From: Liolophura sinensis
Taxonomy: Eukaryota; Mollusca; Polyplacophora; Chitonida; Chitonidae
DNA length: 64,000 bases
Direction of reading: 5' to 3'
NCBI RefSeq assembly: GCF_032854445.1
Contig: NC_088304.1
Span: 11,233,704 to 11,297,703 of the forward strand
Shown here: piece by piece, positions 12,057 through 24,470 of the stretch
How the letters are laid out: every line of letters starts with the position of its first letter
Position numbering within the stretch: the stretch's first letter is position 1
Program-made: the position numbers and the translations under genes
Notes under the pieces: model-generated
Database searches by the model: none
Told to the model about the DNA's origin: nothing
Seen by the model: only the letters and a program-made list of their open reading frames with translations

Positions 12057-12752
12057 GATACATAAAAAATGATCAGTACTTCGATAACAACAGCAGTCAA
12101 ATACATAAATGAATAAATGAAGGAATAATGAATAAACAATGTAGGAATGCTACAAACTATTCAGTGATCACAAAATACATGCACAGATTGTGGAGACATT
12201 TCAAGGCCGTTATGTACTGTGATTAAATAGGTTAAGTGGCGAGTGCGTGGAAGATCAGTGCAGGTGTATGGCCCATGTATTCTATAGTTATGGCAATAGT
12301 GTTGCAATAGGGGAGTTTCAAGTTGGAACTCTTTTGTCGTCCCAGGTAAAACCAGTCCTACGCTGCCATGTGAATGGTGAAAAACTTTAGGCAACCTTGT
12401 TGAAATTGATTTACTGATCACCTGTCTCACCCTTTTCCAGAAGCACAAATGACACCTCTTTCCTTTAGAAACTTCTCAGGTTCACAAAAATTCAGATTCT
12501 CAATCTAAGTTATAGAGAATGAGATCAAAATTAGTTGCCTAACATTTTTTACAGGATCACATGATACAGTTCGACTTTTTCTACCTTCAACGTTAAAAGA
12601 GTTCGAACTCGAAACTTTCGCATTTTAGAAAGCTTCTAGTCAGTTGTCCAACGATTTTGCATGCTCCCAGTGATGTACATAATACAATACAAAGTACTCT
12701 TAAATGCTGCCTTACTTCATACATTTCGTCCGCACAAAATATGGTGACTATT

Positions 12753-13007
12753 TATTTTTTTGATTGATGTTTTAAGCCGTAATCAAGAATACTTCACTTA
12801 TACAACGGCGGCCAGCACTATGGTGGGAGGAAACCGGGCATAGCCCGGGGGAAACCCACGACCATCCACAGGTTACATCCAGACCCTTCCACTTACGGCC
12901 AGACAGGAAGCCAGCATGAGCTGGACTCACAGCGACCGCATTGGTGAGAGACTCCTGGGTCATTACGCTGCGCTAGCGCGCTAATCAACTGAGCCACAGA
13001 GGCCCCT
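12753..13007 (-). mobile_element. tRNA-derived SINE (family 1), mirror of 7300-7553
   Basis: A full-length minus-strand SINE, with its tail at 12753 and tRNA head near 13000 (GGGGCCTCTGTGGCTCAGTT). The flanks match those of the 7300 copy in reverse, so it was copied with the segment and not inserted separately. Confidence 0.85.
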
Positions 13008-13559
13008 AATATGGCGACTGTTACGGTGCTGTGAAGAAGAAATATATATACGACTAATTAATAGATATGTACAGGTCACCCTTCGCTTGACATTACGAAT
13101 TAGTGTCATAATTATATGTAGGTCTAGAAGAACTGCATGGACATCCGTACAAAATGAACCCGTCCGTACAAAAAGAACCTGCCAACACTTTTAGTCGAAA
13201 GTTGATAGTGATTCCAGAAAGCAAATCGGGTAAGCAAATCATTATGCATGTTTTCAATAGCCCTGACCTATGTTATGCTTTTTCCTAATTATTTCTAAAG
13301 TGCGATGTTAATATTGTTTTGAATGAGATTTCTATTGGTGCATACGTCGTCAGCGTGAGCCTCTCAGCAAATATATTATTTTAAATAAATAAGCACATCA
13401 ACGCTGCCGCGAAAAGCAAAGACCATATGCTCTTTTACAAAGCCCCTGATTGTGCAATATACGCACTCAGTTAGGACAGACAGAACTTGTACACACGTGT
13501 ATAAGCAGTTTGACCCATTTTTTTTCGTAAGTAAAAACAACATCTGAATACAGTCGTTC

Positions 13560-13588
13560 TACTTTGTGACCTGCTTTATATATAAATG
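13560..13588 (+). promoter_or_regulatory. Promoter of copy C: DR1-like site and TATA box
   Basis: TACTTTGTGACCT at 13560-13572 is followed by TATATATAAATG at 13577-13588, about 83 bases before the ATG at 13671. The layout is identical to copy A on the opposite strand. Confidence 0.6.
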
Positions 13589-13769
13589 GAGCTAGCAAAG
13601 GTTTACTGGTAGACCGAGCGGAGAGAACATAGACGGCTGAGCGAGCTGAATTAAGAACTGCGCATCAAGCATGAATGTCCTTAGCCTGATCAACGTCCCG
13701 ATTTGGGTCGTCGTTTTGCTGACGGTTCTGTTCCTGTTTTACTGGTAATCATATTTGACACTGTGTTGC

Positions 13770-14060
13770 ATTTTTACACATGCCTGTGAGTACATTAAGA
13801 ACTTAATCGAAAGCACATTTGGCACTGTATGTTGCATTTTTACACATGCCTGAGAATACATTAAGAACTTAATCGAAAGCATATTTGGCACTGTATGTTG
13901 CATTTTACACATGCCTGAGAGTACATTAAGAACTTAATCGAAAGCATATTTGGCACTGTATGTTGCATTTTTACACATGCCTGAGAGTACATTAAGAACT
14001 TAATCGAAAGCATATTTGGCACTGTATGTTGCATTTTACACATACTGGTGAGCGTATCTA
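13770..14060 (+). repeat. About 61-base tandem repeat in intron 1 of copy C
   Basis: Four to five copies of a unit reading CTGAGAGTACATTAAGAACTT...GCATATTTGGCACTGTATG. The final copy runs into the single-copy equivalent found after exon 1 of copy B (11635-11700). Confidence 0.85.
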
Positions 14061-14587
14061 ACAATTTGTGGCACATCGTATATTACATACTGTACTTCAT
14101 ATATACTCGTCAGTATGTAATTAACACTAATGCATTTATAGCGCGACGTCGTATAAGTGAAATAGGCTTGAGCAATGACCCAGGAGCCTCTCATCAGTTT
14201 AGTCGAACGCATATTTGACACTGTATGTTGTCAACAATCAAATGCATGAAGGAATAAACGAAGGAATAAATGAATAAATAATGTAGGAAGAAACAGGTTA
14301 AATGACGAGTGCGTGGAAGATCAGTGCAGGTGTATGGCCCATGTATTCTACAGTTATGCCAATAGTGTTGCAATAGGGAGTTTCAAGTTGGAACTCTTTT
14401 GTCCTCCAAGGTAAAAACAGTCCTACGCTGCCACGTGAATGTGAAAAACTTTAGGCAACCTTTTTGAAATTGATTTACTGATCACCTGTCTCACCCTTTT
14501 CCAGAGACTCTAATGACACCTCTATCCTGCAGAAAGCTCTCAAGCTCACAAACATTCACATCTACAATCTTCTCTTTCACTCCTCCA

Positions 14588-14960
14588 ACGACTGGTTGAC
14601 CCGTATCAGTACAATGGCTCGGGCGGGGCAGCTTACTTGACTTCGGTAAGCCGTCTCAGTGAAGCAGCACGAAATAAAAAGGCGGTGGAAACCCGTCCTG
14701 TAACAAGGAGGCACAATACACGTACATGCACCCTAAGGATTCCTTCGTCGTCATATGACTGAAAAATTGTTGAGTACGACGTTAAACCCAAGCACTCACT
14801 CACTCACTCACTCAGAAAAGAATTTCAGGCAGTTTTACAGGCTGAAAACCCATGTATAGCCTTTAAGTTGGCAACGCTGAAATTTGCACAGTAAAAATTG
14901 TTCAGTACGACGTTAAACCCCAAGCACTCATTCACTCACTCACTCACTCTTTCACACCTC
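14588..14960 (+). mobile_element. SINE family 2 with doubled tail, mirror of 6605-6985
   Basis: A 5'-truncated body from GACTGGTTGACCC onward, with two AACCCCAAGCACTCACTC-type tails (about 14790-14818 and 14891-14960). It corresponds in reverse to the left-arm copy. Confidence 0.7.
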
Positions 14961-16009
14961 CACTCTAAATTACTTTTTATGACACTTTTTACAGACGCCC
15001 ATGCCACATGAAACAGTTGGACTCTTTCTATCTTCAACGATAAAAGAGTTCAAATTCGAAACTCCGGTATTCTAGAGAGCTTCTAGTCAGTTGTCCAGCA
15101 TTTCGGCCAGATCCCAGTCCTGTATACACTGCAAAACAAAGGACTCTCAAATGCGTGCTTACTTCATACATTTCTTCTGCTATGAAGAAGAGAATACTTG
15201 TACGACTAATTACGAATTAGTGTAATAATTATATGTAGGTCTAGAAGAACTGCATGGGCATCTGTACAGAATGAAGGGATCCGTACATAAAAAATCTGTC
15301 AACGCTTCGAATTGTCATTCCAGAATTCAGATCGCGTGACCAAATCATTATGCATTTTTTAAATAGCTCTGACCTATGTTATGTATATTCCAAAAATTAT
15401 TTCCTAATTTTTAAGTGCGATATTAATATTGTTTTGAATAAGATTTCTACTGATGCAGAAGTTTTGCCAGGGCGCCTCCGTGGCCGATGTCGTCAGCGTG
15501 CCAGCGCGGCACACTGAGACTTAAGCCTCTCACCAAATGTATTATTTTAAACAAATCAACGCTGTCGCGAAAAGCAAGGAATAATGATTTGTCTGTATGT
15601 GTGTCCTTCTGTGACGCTTTGGTTGCCGTGTAATTACTTCTGCAAATATTGTCCGATCTTGATAAAATTTTGCATCCATGAACACTTTGTTTAACTTCAG
15701 TTCGAAACCAATACCCATCCATTTATATATTTTGCATAATCAGTGATTTGCGTGATTTTCGTTCATCGCAGGTTGTTCCGTGCTATAACTGTTCCAAATA
15801 TTTTCCAATTTTGATAAACGTTTGTGCGCAGGATGAATTTTTCGAACCGCAGATATCATTTGAAAACAACCCCTACTGGTCAATAAATTTGTATATTTAA
15901 TGAACCCGTGATTGTCATTGGTCGTTAGTTTCTGTTCAAGTACTGATCAAAATTTTGTGTTCAATGAATGTTACCTCAGATAAAATTTTAAAAAAACCCT
16001 TTACGTAGT

Positions 16010-16217
16010 ATTTCACCTAAACGACGGTGACCAGCATTAGGGTGGAGGGAAACCAGACAGAGCCAGAGACAAACCCACAGCCATCTGAAACTACTTGGAG
16101 ACCACCGGAGACGAAGCCAGCATGAGACGAGTTCGAACTCACAGCGTTTGCATTTATGAAAGACTCATATGTAGTCAAGCTACGCTAGCCTGCTAAACAC
16201 TAAGCCGCGGAGGCCCT
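16010..16217 (-). mobile_element. tRNA-derived SINE (family 1), mirror of 5297-5545
   Basis: The minus-strand head CCTCCGCGGCTTAGTG lies near 16212 and the body extends to about 16010. It is the inverted-duplication partner of the SINE at 5297-5545. Confidence 0.7.
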
Positions 16218-18649
16218 CCTTTTGCGTATTAAGTGTGACGTATAAGCTCTTTGTGAATTTGCTTGGTGCAGACAGTTTAATCGGCCTGCTTCCTGTCCTA
16301 TAACCCCTTGATAAAACAGTGATGTGCCTGTGTTTGTAATGAAAATTGGCCAACCTAAAATGTTTTTTTCATTGAAAATTGCATAAAATACTCTATATCT
16401 ATGACTAAAGTAATTGGGTGATAACAGTAGCTTCATAGTCAAAATGATCGATGATGTCAGAAAGTTGCCGTTCTATTTTAAATCAAATGTGAGTTTGATT
16501 GAGTGCACACTGAAATATCCAGGTTACCCCACTGTCCTTATTTGTGTAGATAATAAATGTAATGCGTGTTGTAGATAAACCAGTACTTTATTGGATTCCG
16601 ACTGCCAAGTTTATAGTCCCACATACAACAATCGAGCTTTGATGGTGCTTATGGTTTATTCGTGAAAAATGTATTTTTGTAATAATTATTCCTGAAGAAT
16701 AAAAAATACATAAAACCCATGTTTATTTCTATAACACATATGAAACGATTCTACACTAGGAAAGTATGGCCTTGTTCTCACAGAGGTCAGCCCCTCGTGA
16801 GGCCTCCCCGGGTGAAAAGAATAGCTCCTCACCTCTCTAGTTAAGCTTGTCGTAAAAGGCGACTAACCTACAACACTCCCCTGTGGGCCCCAAAAATATA
16901 ATAGGCTCACATCCTCTCGCTTATGTGAGAGGCAACCGATAAGCGACCTGTTCGCCGTGTGTTGCGACCCGTAATCTCTGAGGACGACATCCTGGTGGCT
17001 GAGGGCGTGTTGATCTTGCGAGATCCTCACGTCCAACACTCCAATTTGGCTCTTACTTTCAGAGAGACGGGAGGTCGGATGGTCCCGGTCCGATCAATCG
17101 GCTTGGTCACGTCTTGCCTCAGCGTGGTCCCAAAATTCCTCAGCATCCCCACTCTTTAGAGAATAAATGCGTTTTCTCAAATTTCGTTTACGAGATTGCG
17201 GTTGAGGCCGGTGTTCATGGGTCAGTTGAGTAGTTCATGTCTGATGTGCTACCTTCTTTACTGGGTGGAAGACGGAAGAGCCTGTGGTGGGGAATATGGT
17301 GTGCATATTAAGTCCATCAATTTGAGTATACTTCATGTGGAGTCCTTGGTGTGTCTCTTGATGGGTAACTCTGGTTCAGGTATCGCCCTTGGTGGCACTC
17401 CGTGGTGGGTGGGGAACACATGGGGTGAAATTCTTTACTTATTTAGCATGGCTTCTTTAAAACCTTCTCCAAATGTTTCTAATGTATCCATCAGGTCTTC
17501 GTCTCCGCTGACTTCATCAAGTCCGGAAAAACAAGAGGAAGTTATAAGTCTTGTCGAACTTGCATGATAATAGACCGGACGGTTGACCGACTTTCGGTGT
17601 TCCCTCAACGAAGAGTGAACAAAAACCGGTCTCAAAAATTCACCCCTTTCTTTTAAAAGGCCTCATTACGTCGTACCAGGGATATTAAAAAACGCAAAAG
17701 AAAAATTTGATCCGGAGACAGTCTTATTAAATGTTTCCGGCAACAACAATCAAAGAATTTACGTACATTAAACAAAATATCCGATATATCTGTTTTTCAC
17801 ACCCTCTCACTATTCCCTGACCAGCTGTCAGAGTATAATTCGTGATAGGGATGGCGATTTAATTGACCTATCCGAAGAAGAAATCTGAAAAGAACTAAAT
17901 TCTCCGTCTTACTAGAGTTAAACGCTTCAGTACGAAATCTTGTAACATCCTTAAGCTAAATACATATCTGTTGACCTTCAAGGCTACCTCCCTTCAGTCG
18001 TATATGTACATTGGCCCTTATAGAGTTAATGTTGATTTATATATCCTTAATCCCTAATGAAAGTTGCTTCATTGGCCAAATATTTGGTCACGTAAATGGG
18101 CTATGCAAAAATAAACTGGTTTGTTTCCGATGCCGCAGTGAAGGTCATGATGGTTTCGACTGCAGAAACACAGTTAAGTTTTCAAATTGCGTAAACACGT
18201 GGCCTCTTCTAGAACTGTCCGCCTTACCTTTAAGGAAAAAAAAATTATCAACATAAAAATAAAAAAATATATATCTATGAGGATGTCCAGAAATTAGTCT
18301 CACTCTCTATTACTTCTCAAGAGATTTCTTGTGCCAATGTTGTCAAGCGAATAACACCTAACCTTTTACATGTTTAAATTGTTGGAGGACGTTGGTCTTT
18401 CAACACCAGATGTGGATGCGAAGGATAAACCACCGTGACTAGGGAGATTCTCCAAAAAACCTCCAAGGAGGGGTCGTCCTCGGTCCAAACATAAAAGAGA
18501 AATGTCCAGTACGCCTCCCTCATAATGTCTATATGTGACAAAATTATACAGTGAAATTGTCGAGGTCTTAGGGTAAATTTTATTGAAATAGCACAGCTTG
18601 TCCAGTCATTAAGTTTTGTTGCATTTTGTCTTCAGAAAACTGACCTGAA

Positions 18650-19125
18650 GAAGCGTGTATGATTCCTTTCCCAAAACCAGGCAAAGATCAATCTGATCCA
18701 AGTAATTACCGTCCCATAGCTCTTACTAGCTGTGTTTGTAAGACTAAGGAACGGATGATAAAGGATAGACCTGTTTGATTTCTTGAAACCAACAAGTTAA
18801 TATCTTATATACACTGTGCTTGTCGTCAAGGTAGATCACTGTGGCATCACGTGATGGTTTTATTAATAATGAACATGTGGTGTCGATATTTTTTTGACCT
18901 TGAAAAAAGCCTACGACACCACATGGAAATATGGGATTTTGAAAGACCTGTCAAATATGGGGCTTAAAAGTCGTTTAACATTATTTGCATCTGAATTTTT
19001 ATCTGATCGTCATTTTATATTACGGGTTGGGTCCATTCATTCTGACTCGTCTGAGCATGAAATTGATGTACCCCAAGGTAGTATTCCATCGCCTACTTTG
19101 TTCAGCATAAAAAACATTTATATTT
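18650..19125 (+). pseudogene. LINE reverse-transcriptase domain fragment
   Basis: A broken reading frame covering RT fingers and palm: KPGKDQSDPSNYRPIALTSC, then a stop, then LEKAYDTTWKYGILKDLSNM and EIDVPQGSIPSPTLFSI. The last segment is the PQGS..SP..F motif that precedes the catalytic FADD block. FADD itself is absent because a SINE begins at 19113. Non-LTR, jockey/CR1-like by motif order. Confidence 0.8.
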
Positions 19126-19262
19126 ATTTATTTATTTATTTATTTGATTGGTGAATATTTCACTTATACGACGGTGGGCCAGTATTATGGTGGGAGGAAA
19201 CCGGACAGAGCCGGGGAAACCCACGACCATCCGCACGTTGCTGGAAGACCTTCCCACTAACT
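19113..19262 (-). mobile_element. SINE (family 1) fragment inside the LINE
   Basis: A tail-first (TTTATTTATTTG...) minus-strand SINE body up to CTTCCCACTA. It truncates the RT domain. Confidence 0.75.
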
Positions 19263-19389
19263 AAAAATAAATAAATTGACGGCCAAAAGAAACTACTACC
19301 CGCGAGTTAAATTTAACAGGCCTTTTCGGCAAATTAATACTAAATTATTGTAGGAAAACATTGTACAAAGCATATTCCCATGTGCGACA

Positions 19390-20400
19390 GGCGTCATATA
19401 CGCCCACACGAATTTGTTTTGAGATATTCAGAGGGCAGTTGTTGACAGGCGAACATCGTCGCCAGAGGATGCGATGGGCTCGAATATACGCCGTTGGGCA
19501 GTAAGATGATTGGTAACGTGTTGTTTTCGCGGATGAAAGCCGCTTCTGCCCGTTCCAAGACGATGGCAGATAGCGAGTTTACCGTCGAAGAGGCGAACAA
19601 GTGGCTGCATCATGCGTCCAGGAGGTGGCACCGTTTGGTGGCGGCAGCGTGATGGTGTGGTTTGGGATTTGTGGAGAGGAACGGACACCTCTGGTCATCA
19701 TCTCTAAGGGAACCACCGGCCCGGATAGCACAGTTGGTAGAGCTTCCGCTTCGGGACCGGTAGATCAACCCTGAGTCGAGTCACATGTAAGACATTAAAA
19801 AGAGGAATTCATGAAGGGGATCAGTGCAACGACTGGTTGGCCCGCATCAGTATAATGACTCGGGCGGGGTGTCTTACTTACCTTCGGTAAGTCGTCTCAG
19901 TAAAGCAGCACTAGATAAAAGAGCGGTGGAAATCCGTCCTGCTACAAGGAGGCACATTACATACACCCTAAGGATTCCTTCGTCGTCATATGACTGAAAA
20001 ATTGTCGAGCACGACGTTAAACCCCAAGCACTCACTCTCTCTACGGGGAACCTATCAGCTCAACGTTACCTGGATGAAACGTCTGTTGTCCTGCCATTCC
20101 TTCAACAGCAGCCCAGCACCAGCATGACAGCGCCAGAGCCCATTGTGCAGAACTTCCTGGACGCCAACGACGTCAATGCCTTGCCGTGGCCTGCTCGTTC
20201 CCCCACATATGTCCCCCATAGAACACCTTTGGAATATCATGGGTCGTCGAGTAAGACAACGGCCACACCTTGCAGCAAACCGACAGAAATGGCGTTCGCT
20301 CTCAAGAAGAATGGCAACGAATCCACGTCATCTCATCAGACGACTAACTTTTTCTATGCGTCAGAGAGTTTTTCATGTGGGTGGCCACACGCGATATTGA
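19390..20400 (+). pseudogene. Decayed Tc1-like transposase, split by a SINE
   Basis: Pieces in order: a FADESRF-type first catalytic Asp near 19530; FGGGSVMVW near 19635; then a SINE; then NFLDANDVNALPWPARSP near 20150; EHLWNIMGRRVRQR in a shifted frame near 20225; and a terminal GHTRY stop at 20400. Stops and frameshifts are common. The arrangement matches the intact Tc1 transposase at 28004-28993 but is clearly diverged from it. It is inserted in the LINE, which resumes at about 20630. Confidence 0.8.
19715..20045 (+). mobile_element. SINE family 2 inserted in the Tc1 relic, with target duplication
   Basis: Full-length family-2 SINE flanked by the direct repeat GGGAACC (19708-19714 and 20046-20052). 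The Tc1 coding sequence continues across it. This gives a clear insertion order: LINE, then Tc1, then SINE. Confidence 0.85.
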
Positions 20401-21679
20401 TTGGTTTTAATATTGACTTTGTGTACACTCTGCCCAAGATGGAATGGCTACTTTTCTACCCCTGCTCTTTTTTTTACTTGTAAAATGATTTTAGGCTGCA
20501 TTGTCCGTTCTTACTCAACACTTTCAATATCTAAAGTCATTGGTCTTTTCAATATATTAAACTTTAGTCATCCTGTTTTTTGCTTTGGCGAAATAAATTG
20601 ATTTGAACTCTTTGTAAAGTTTCTTTGGGCCGTAAGTTTGCAATGGTAATGGTATGTGGTGACTCGGTCTCCTGCCTTTGGCAATAAGTATAATAAATTT
20701 AAAAATCCACGAATACCTGAAATATTAGCCTTACACAGAAAACTAATTAAAAGAAGTAAAGATATTATATTCTGTTGGATACCGAGTCACATTGGTATCC
20801 ATGGAAACACAGCAATAGACAGGTAAGCTAAGTCTGCTCTGAATAAACACATATCGAGAATAAAAATACATGTACTTTGAGCAGATTGTAGGTCAAATAT
20901 TCCGAGATATATTCGTCGCCTTTGGGAGGGTGAATAGGATATACAGGTGCATAATGAACTGCACGTTATCCACCCTGTCATTGGATATAATTTTATACAA
21001 ATGGTATGTCTCGAAGAGACGAAGTAGTTTTAATGAGGTGTCGTATCGGGCATTCTCCTCTAACTCACAATTTTATTCTTGATGCGGCCACTGCCCCACA
21101 GTGTGTTGGATGTGATGCCCAGTACGACATCAAACATGTCTTGGATGACCGTGTAGACTTTGCACATGTTCGACAAAGATTTTACACAGTTGACAATGCT
21201 GTCATAAAATTCTTGAGGGCCGTTGGCCTGTATCATAAATATAACTTTTAATTATTATTAATATATATAGACAGAAATATATATACATGTACAGTTTTCT
21301 GAATAAACTAGTTTAAAAATCTCGTGGTTTTCGAGGTTAAACTGTTTGATTTTTCTTACCTGCTTTTAAATATGTCCGAACGTTTTTATTTCGTTTTTTA
21401 TGTTCACTATCGAAAACCAATAGCTGAATCATTGCCGATGTGACGTTAAACCATAATCATTCATTCATTCGCAGAAATCAAGATTGTAGATTCCGCCTAA
21501 TGCGGCTATCGCTAAAAGTCAGAGGGAATGTTAGGCACATGGTGGAGGGCGATGGTTTACTCTTGTCACCCCCATCGTATCATTTTAAAACCCTTAATTA
21601 CGGCGTTAAAAGTCAATCGAATAAAAATAAAATAAATCGAATGGGTAATAGAATGGGTAATAATCAATGACAACATCGA

Positions 21680-21745
21680 TTGATTTATTTAATTGATGTT
21701 TTACGCCCGAACTTAAGAATATCTCACTCATACGACGGCGGTATA
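21680..21745 (-). mobile_element. SINE tail fragment
   Basis: TTATTTAATTGATGTTTTACG...CACTCATACGACGGCGG is the 3' end of the family-1 SINE in reverse. The rest is missing. Confidence 0.5.
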
Positions 21746-23046
21746 AAAGAATAAAACCTGAAGTAAAACTGAAGTAAGCTATTTCATTGATGGCACACGA
21801 ACCTACATTTGCCAACTATCACCACTGTCGTCTCTACTCTGGTTTCGCTCTCTCTACTGTAGTCTTCTACATTCTATATAGCTGCCTATAGTCTTCTGAA
21901 CAGTTGGCCCCACTTTCATTTGGACTGCTCAAAAGTAAACGGAGGTATACATATATGTTAGCACCAACCACTTTTTTGTGCTGAAAAGACAATCAGAACT
22001 AATGCTAGGTGTGTCTTTGTTTCAGGTACGCAACAAGAAATAATGGTATCTTCAAAAAGATACACGTTGATGGTCCTACCCCATGGCCTGTGGATGGGAA
22101 ACGCCCACGAAGTGCTGATAAAGGTTCGTGTTTTGGTTGTCGACAACAGTCTTGTCTTAATATTGATGTCCAGGAAACTGGTTAAGCAAGAGTGCTAGAA
22201 GCAAATGATGTGTGCTGGAAACACATGTCCTACTAAGTGTGCTAGAAAGGAAAGTGTGCTAGAAACACAAGTGTGTGCCAGTACACGAAAGTGTACATCA
22301 TAAAGCGAAAGTCAAAACAGAACAGCAAAGACAGTGTGAAATGTCAGTCGGACACACGTGATTAGTGAAATCCGACCCCTTGTCAATTTATCTCTGTTAG
22401 GATTTTCGATTAACCGTTCATGTAAATGCTTAAGACGTATCAACTAACACGTCCCCGTGCTTAAGCAGAAGAAATGAAAAGTCATATCTAGTGTTGTTAA
22501 CACCATCACCATTTGATGTTGAGATGGCAAAGACAAAAACCCTGAACTATACATTTTGATATCAAATGAAAGGGTTATATTGCTTAATTTAGTTGAAATT
22601 GGCAATAAATCCCCAATCAAACAAAATGGAATCGAATTTTTTTTGTCTTTTAGGATAAGAAAAGAATTATAATAAAAAGAATACAATAAACCCGCGAGCC
22701 TCTTCCGTCAATCATATGTCACATTTGACTTTGCACTTCGTTAACAGTTCTAACTTCCCTTGATTCCAGGGATTCAACGAAACTTACGCCGATTGGTTCA
22801 GAAGTATGGGCGAGTGTTTGGGTACGTTCATGTAAACATTAGCCATCCCTACTTTATAAACACTAAAATATCTGTTAAGTATAACATCAAGTGTGTGGTC
22901 CGAATGCATGTCATTAATAACATAATACGGTGAATCTTTACGTTGGAACGAGAGTATTTGTGCAATATTTAAGAGAAATGTCTGTCGTTATAACAGATGC
23001 ATTCTATCACAACTCAGACATTAGAGTAATCTCATTGTTATGTTTG

Positions 23047-23205
23047 GGAGCGGAACGTGGCTCAGTGGTAGCACGCGCGATTCCAACCACCTGACACGAA
23101 GAAATTCCGGGACCAATTGAGGACTGGGGGTTTGTGAATTCTCTGGCTCTCAGCGTTCGTGAACCTTGGCGACAATCAGCTGTGTTGATATCGTACCATG
23201 TGCTT
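23047..23205 (+). mobile_element. tRNA-headed SINE (family 3), right-arm copy
   Basis: ACGTGGCTCAGTGGTAGCAC looks like a tRNA A-box arm, followed by GCGATTCCAACCACC. The partner is at 1960-2125. The anticodon arm does not fold convincingly, so a functional tRNA is rejected. Confidence 0.5.
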
Positions 23206-23851
23206 TATACCAATATTGCCGCTTACTTTGACAGTTTCTCAAGGCACAGAAGTAAATTGCAGTGATTAAATAGTGTTAACCTTATAATAAATTACACGGG
23301 TGAAGTAATTATTACTACACAGTTATTATTGTGGTTGATTAATTCCATCACAGCGGTACTACCAAATGATAACAGCATTGGATAATGGCACTGATACCTT
23401 GCGTCAAGGGAAGTAACCTATGCATTACGAAAATACGGAATATAACCGAGAAGGAGTGACCGTTTATCATTACTGTTCATTATGTAGTTTATTGGTAGAC
23501 GCCACTCGATGGTCGATTCGATTCGTCTAATCAATTCACGTGTTGCTGCCTCGCGTGACAGCACTGAGAGGTCAGAGAATTTTAGTATAATGTGACTGGG
23601 TGGGTTGTCATGTCCTTTGCCTTCGGTATGATGCTCCAGTGGCGGCAACATTTTGGCGGCATAGATTCGCCCTGACACCAAAGATATTGTCTCTGTACAC
23701 ATATATATTGACTCCTCGTCGTCATAGGACTGACGGCACACTAAATGTACACACATCCAATGGCTCCCCGTCGTGTTCTATGACTGAAAAACATTGTTAA
23801 GCACGGCATAAAGCATCCATCCATCCAACCATCCTGACTCTATGGCAGTTC

Positions 23852-24186
23852 TCGGACCGGTAGATCCAGGATCAATCCTTGGTCGAGTCACACCTAAGAC
23901 TTTAAAAGAGGAAGTTGTAACTTCCTCGCTTGGCGTTCAGCATGAATTGGATAGTGCAACGACTGGTTGACCCGTATCAGTATAATGGCTCGGGCCGGGG
24001 CGGCTTACTTGCCTTCGGTAAGTCGCCTCAGTGATGCAGCACGAAATAAAAGAGCGGTGGAAATCCGTCCTGCAACAAGGAGGCACATTACACGTGCATG
24101 CACCCTAATGATTCCTTCGTCGTCATATGACCTGAAAAATTGTTGAGTACGACATTAAACCCCAAGCACTCACTCACTCACTCTAT
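23852..24186 (+). mobile_element. SINE family 2, head partly missing
   Basis: Starts within the head (GGACCGGTAGATCCAGG) and ends in CACTCACTCACTC. It is absent from the equivalent left-arm position, so it is a post-duplication insertion in intron 3 of copy C. Confidence 0.75.
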
Positions 24187-24372
24187 GGCAGTTCCAACAA
24201 AACACATCCCTTTTTTTAATCCAATTTTTACTTTTGGGGACAAAAGAGATTGATCTACATATAAGCACTCTCATATCCAGAATAACCAATCATTTGGAAA
24301 CAAAATCCGGGAAAACTAATTTCGCGACGGACAGACGGGATGATTGATTCAAAGACAAGTTGTCAAAACTGT

Positions 24373-24470
24373 TGCGCCACCACCCCTACCCACCACCCCT
24401 ACCCACCATCCCACACCCACACCCCTACCCCACACCCCTACCACCATCCCATCACCACCACCACTTCCAG
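24373..24470 (+). repeat. C-rich (CCACCCCTACCCA) simple repeat
   Basis: The mirror image of the G-rich block at 990-1140, with repeated CCACCCCTACCCACC-like units. Confidence 0.8.

Larger units (their letters stand above)
16760..21470 (+). mobile_element. Degenerate jockey-like LINE with nested insertions
   Basis: Seen in order: a 5' region (16770-17160) shared with 26440-26830; a probable ORF1 start (ATG 17448); a CCHC zinc knuckle (CFRCRSEGHDGFDC near 18124); a reverse transcriptase with SNYRPIALTS (about 18700) and FFDLEKAYDTTWK (about 18890); an RNase H piece with WIPSHIGIHGN (about 20780); a C-terminal Cys/His-type tail (CVGCDAQYDIKHVL near 21112); and a 3' end in TTAAACCATAATCATTCATTC. 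Frames are broken by stops. The element is split by a SINE (19113-19262) and by a Tc1 copy (about 19390-20620). It lies in intron 1 of copy C and cannot be active. Confidence 0.8.

Noticed and set aside
17196-17567. 123-codon plus ORF as a host gene
   Set aside because: It lies within the LINE 5'/ORF1 region and is mirrored in the left-arm LINE remnant. It has no domain of its own.
23418-23756. 112-codon minus ORF
   Set aside because: It overlaps repeat sequence shared between arms, the left-arm equivalent is not open, and no motif is seen.
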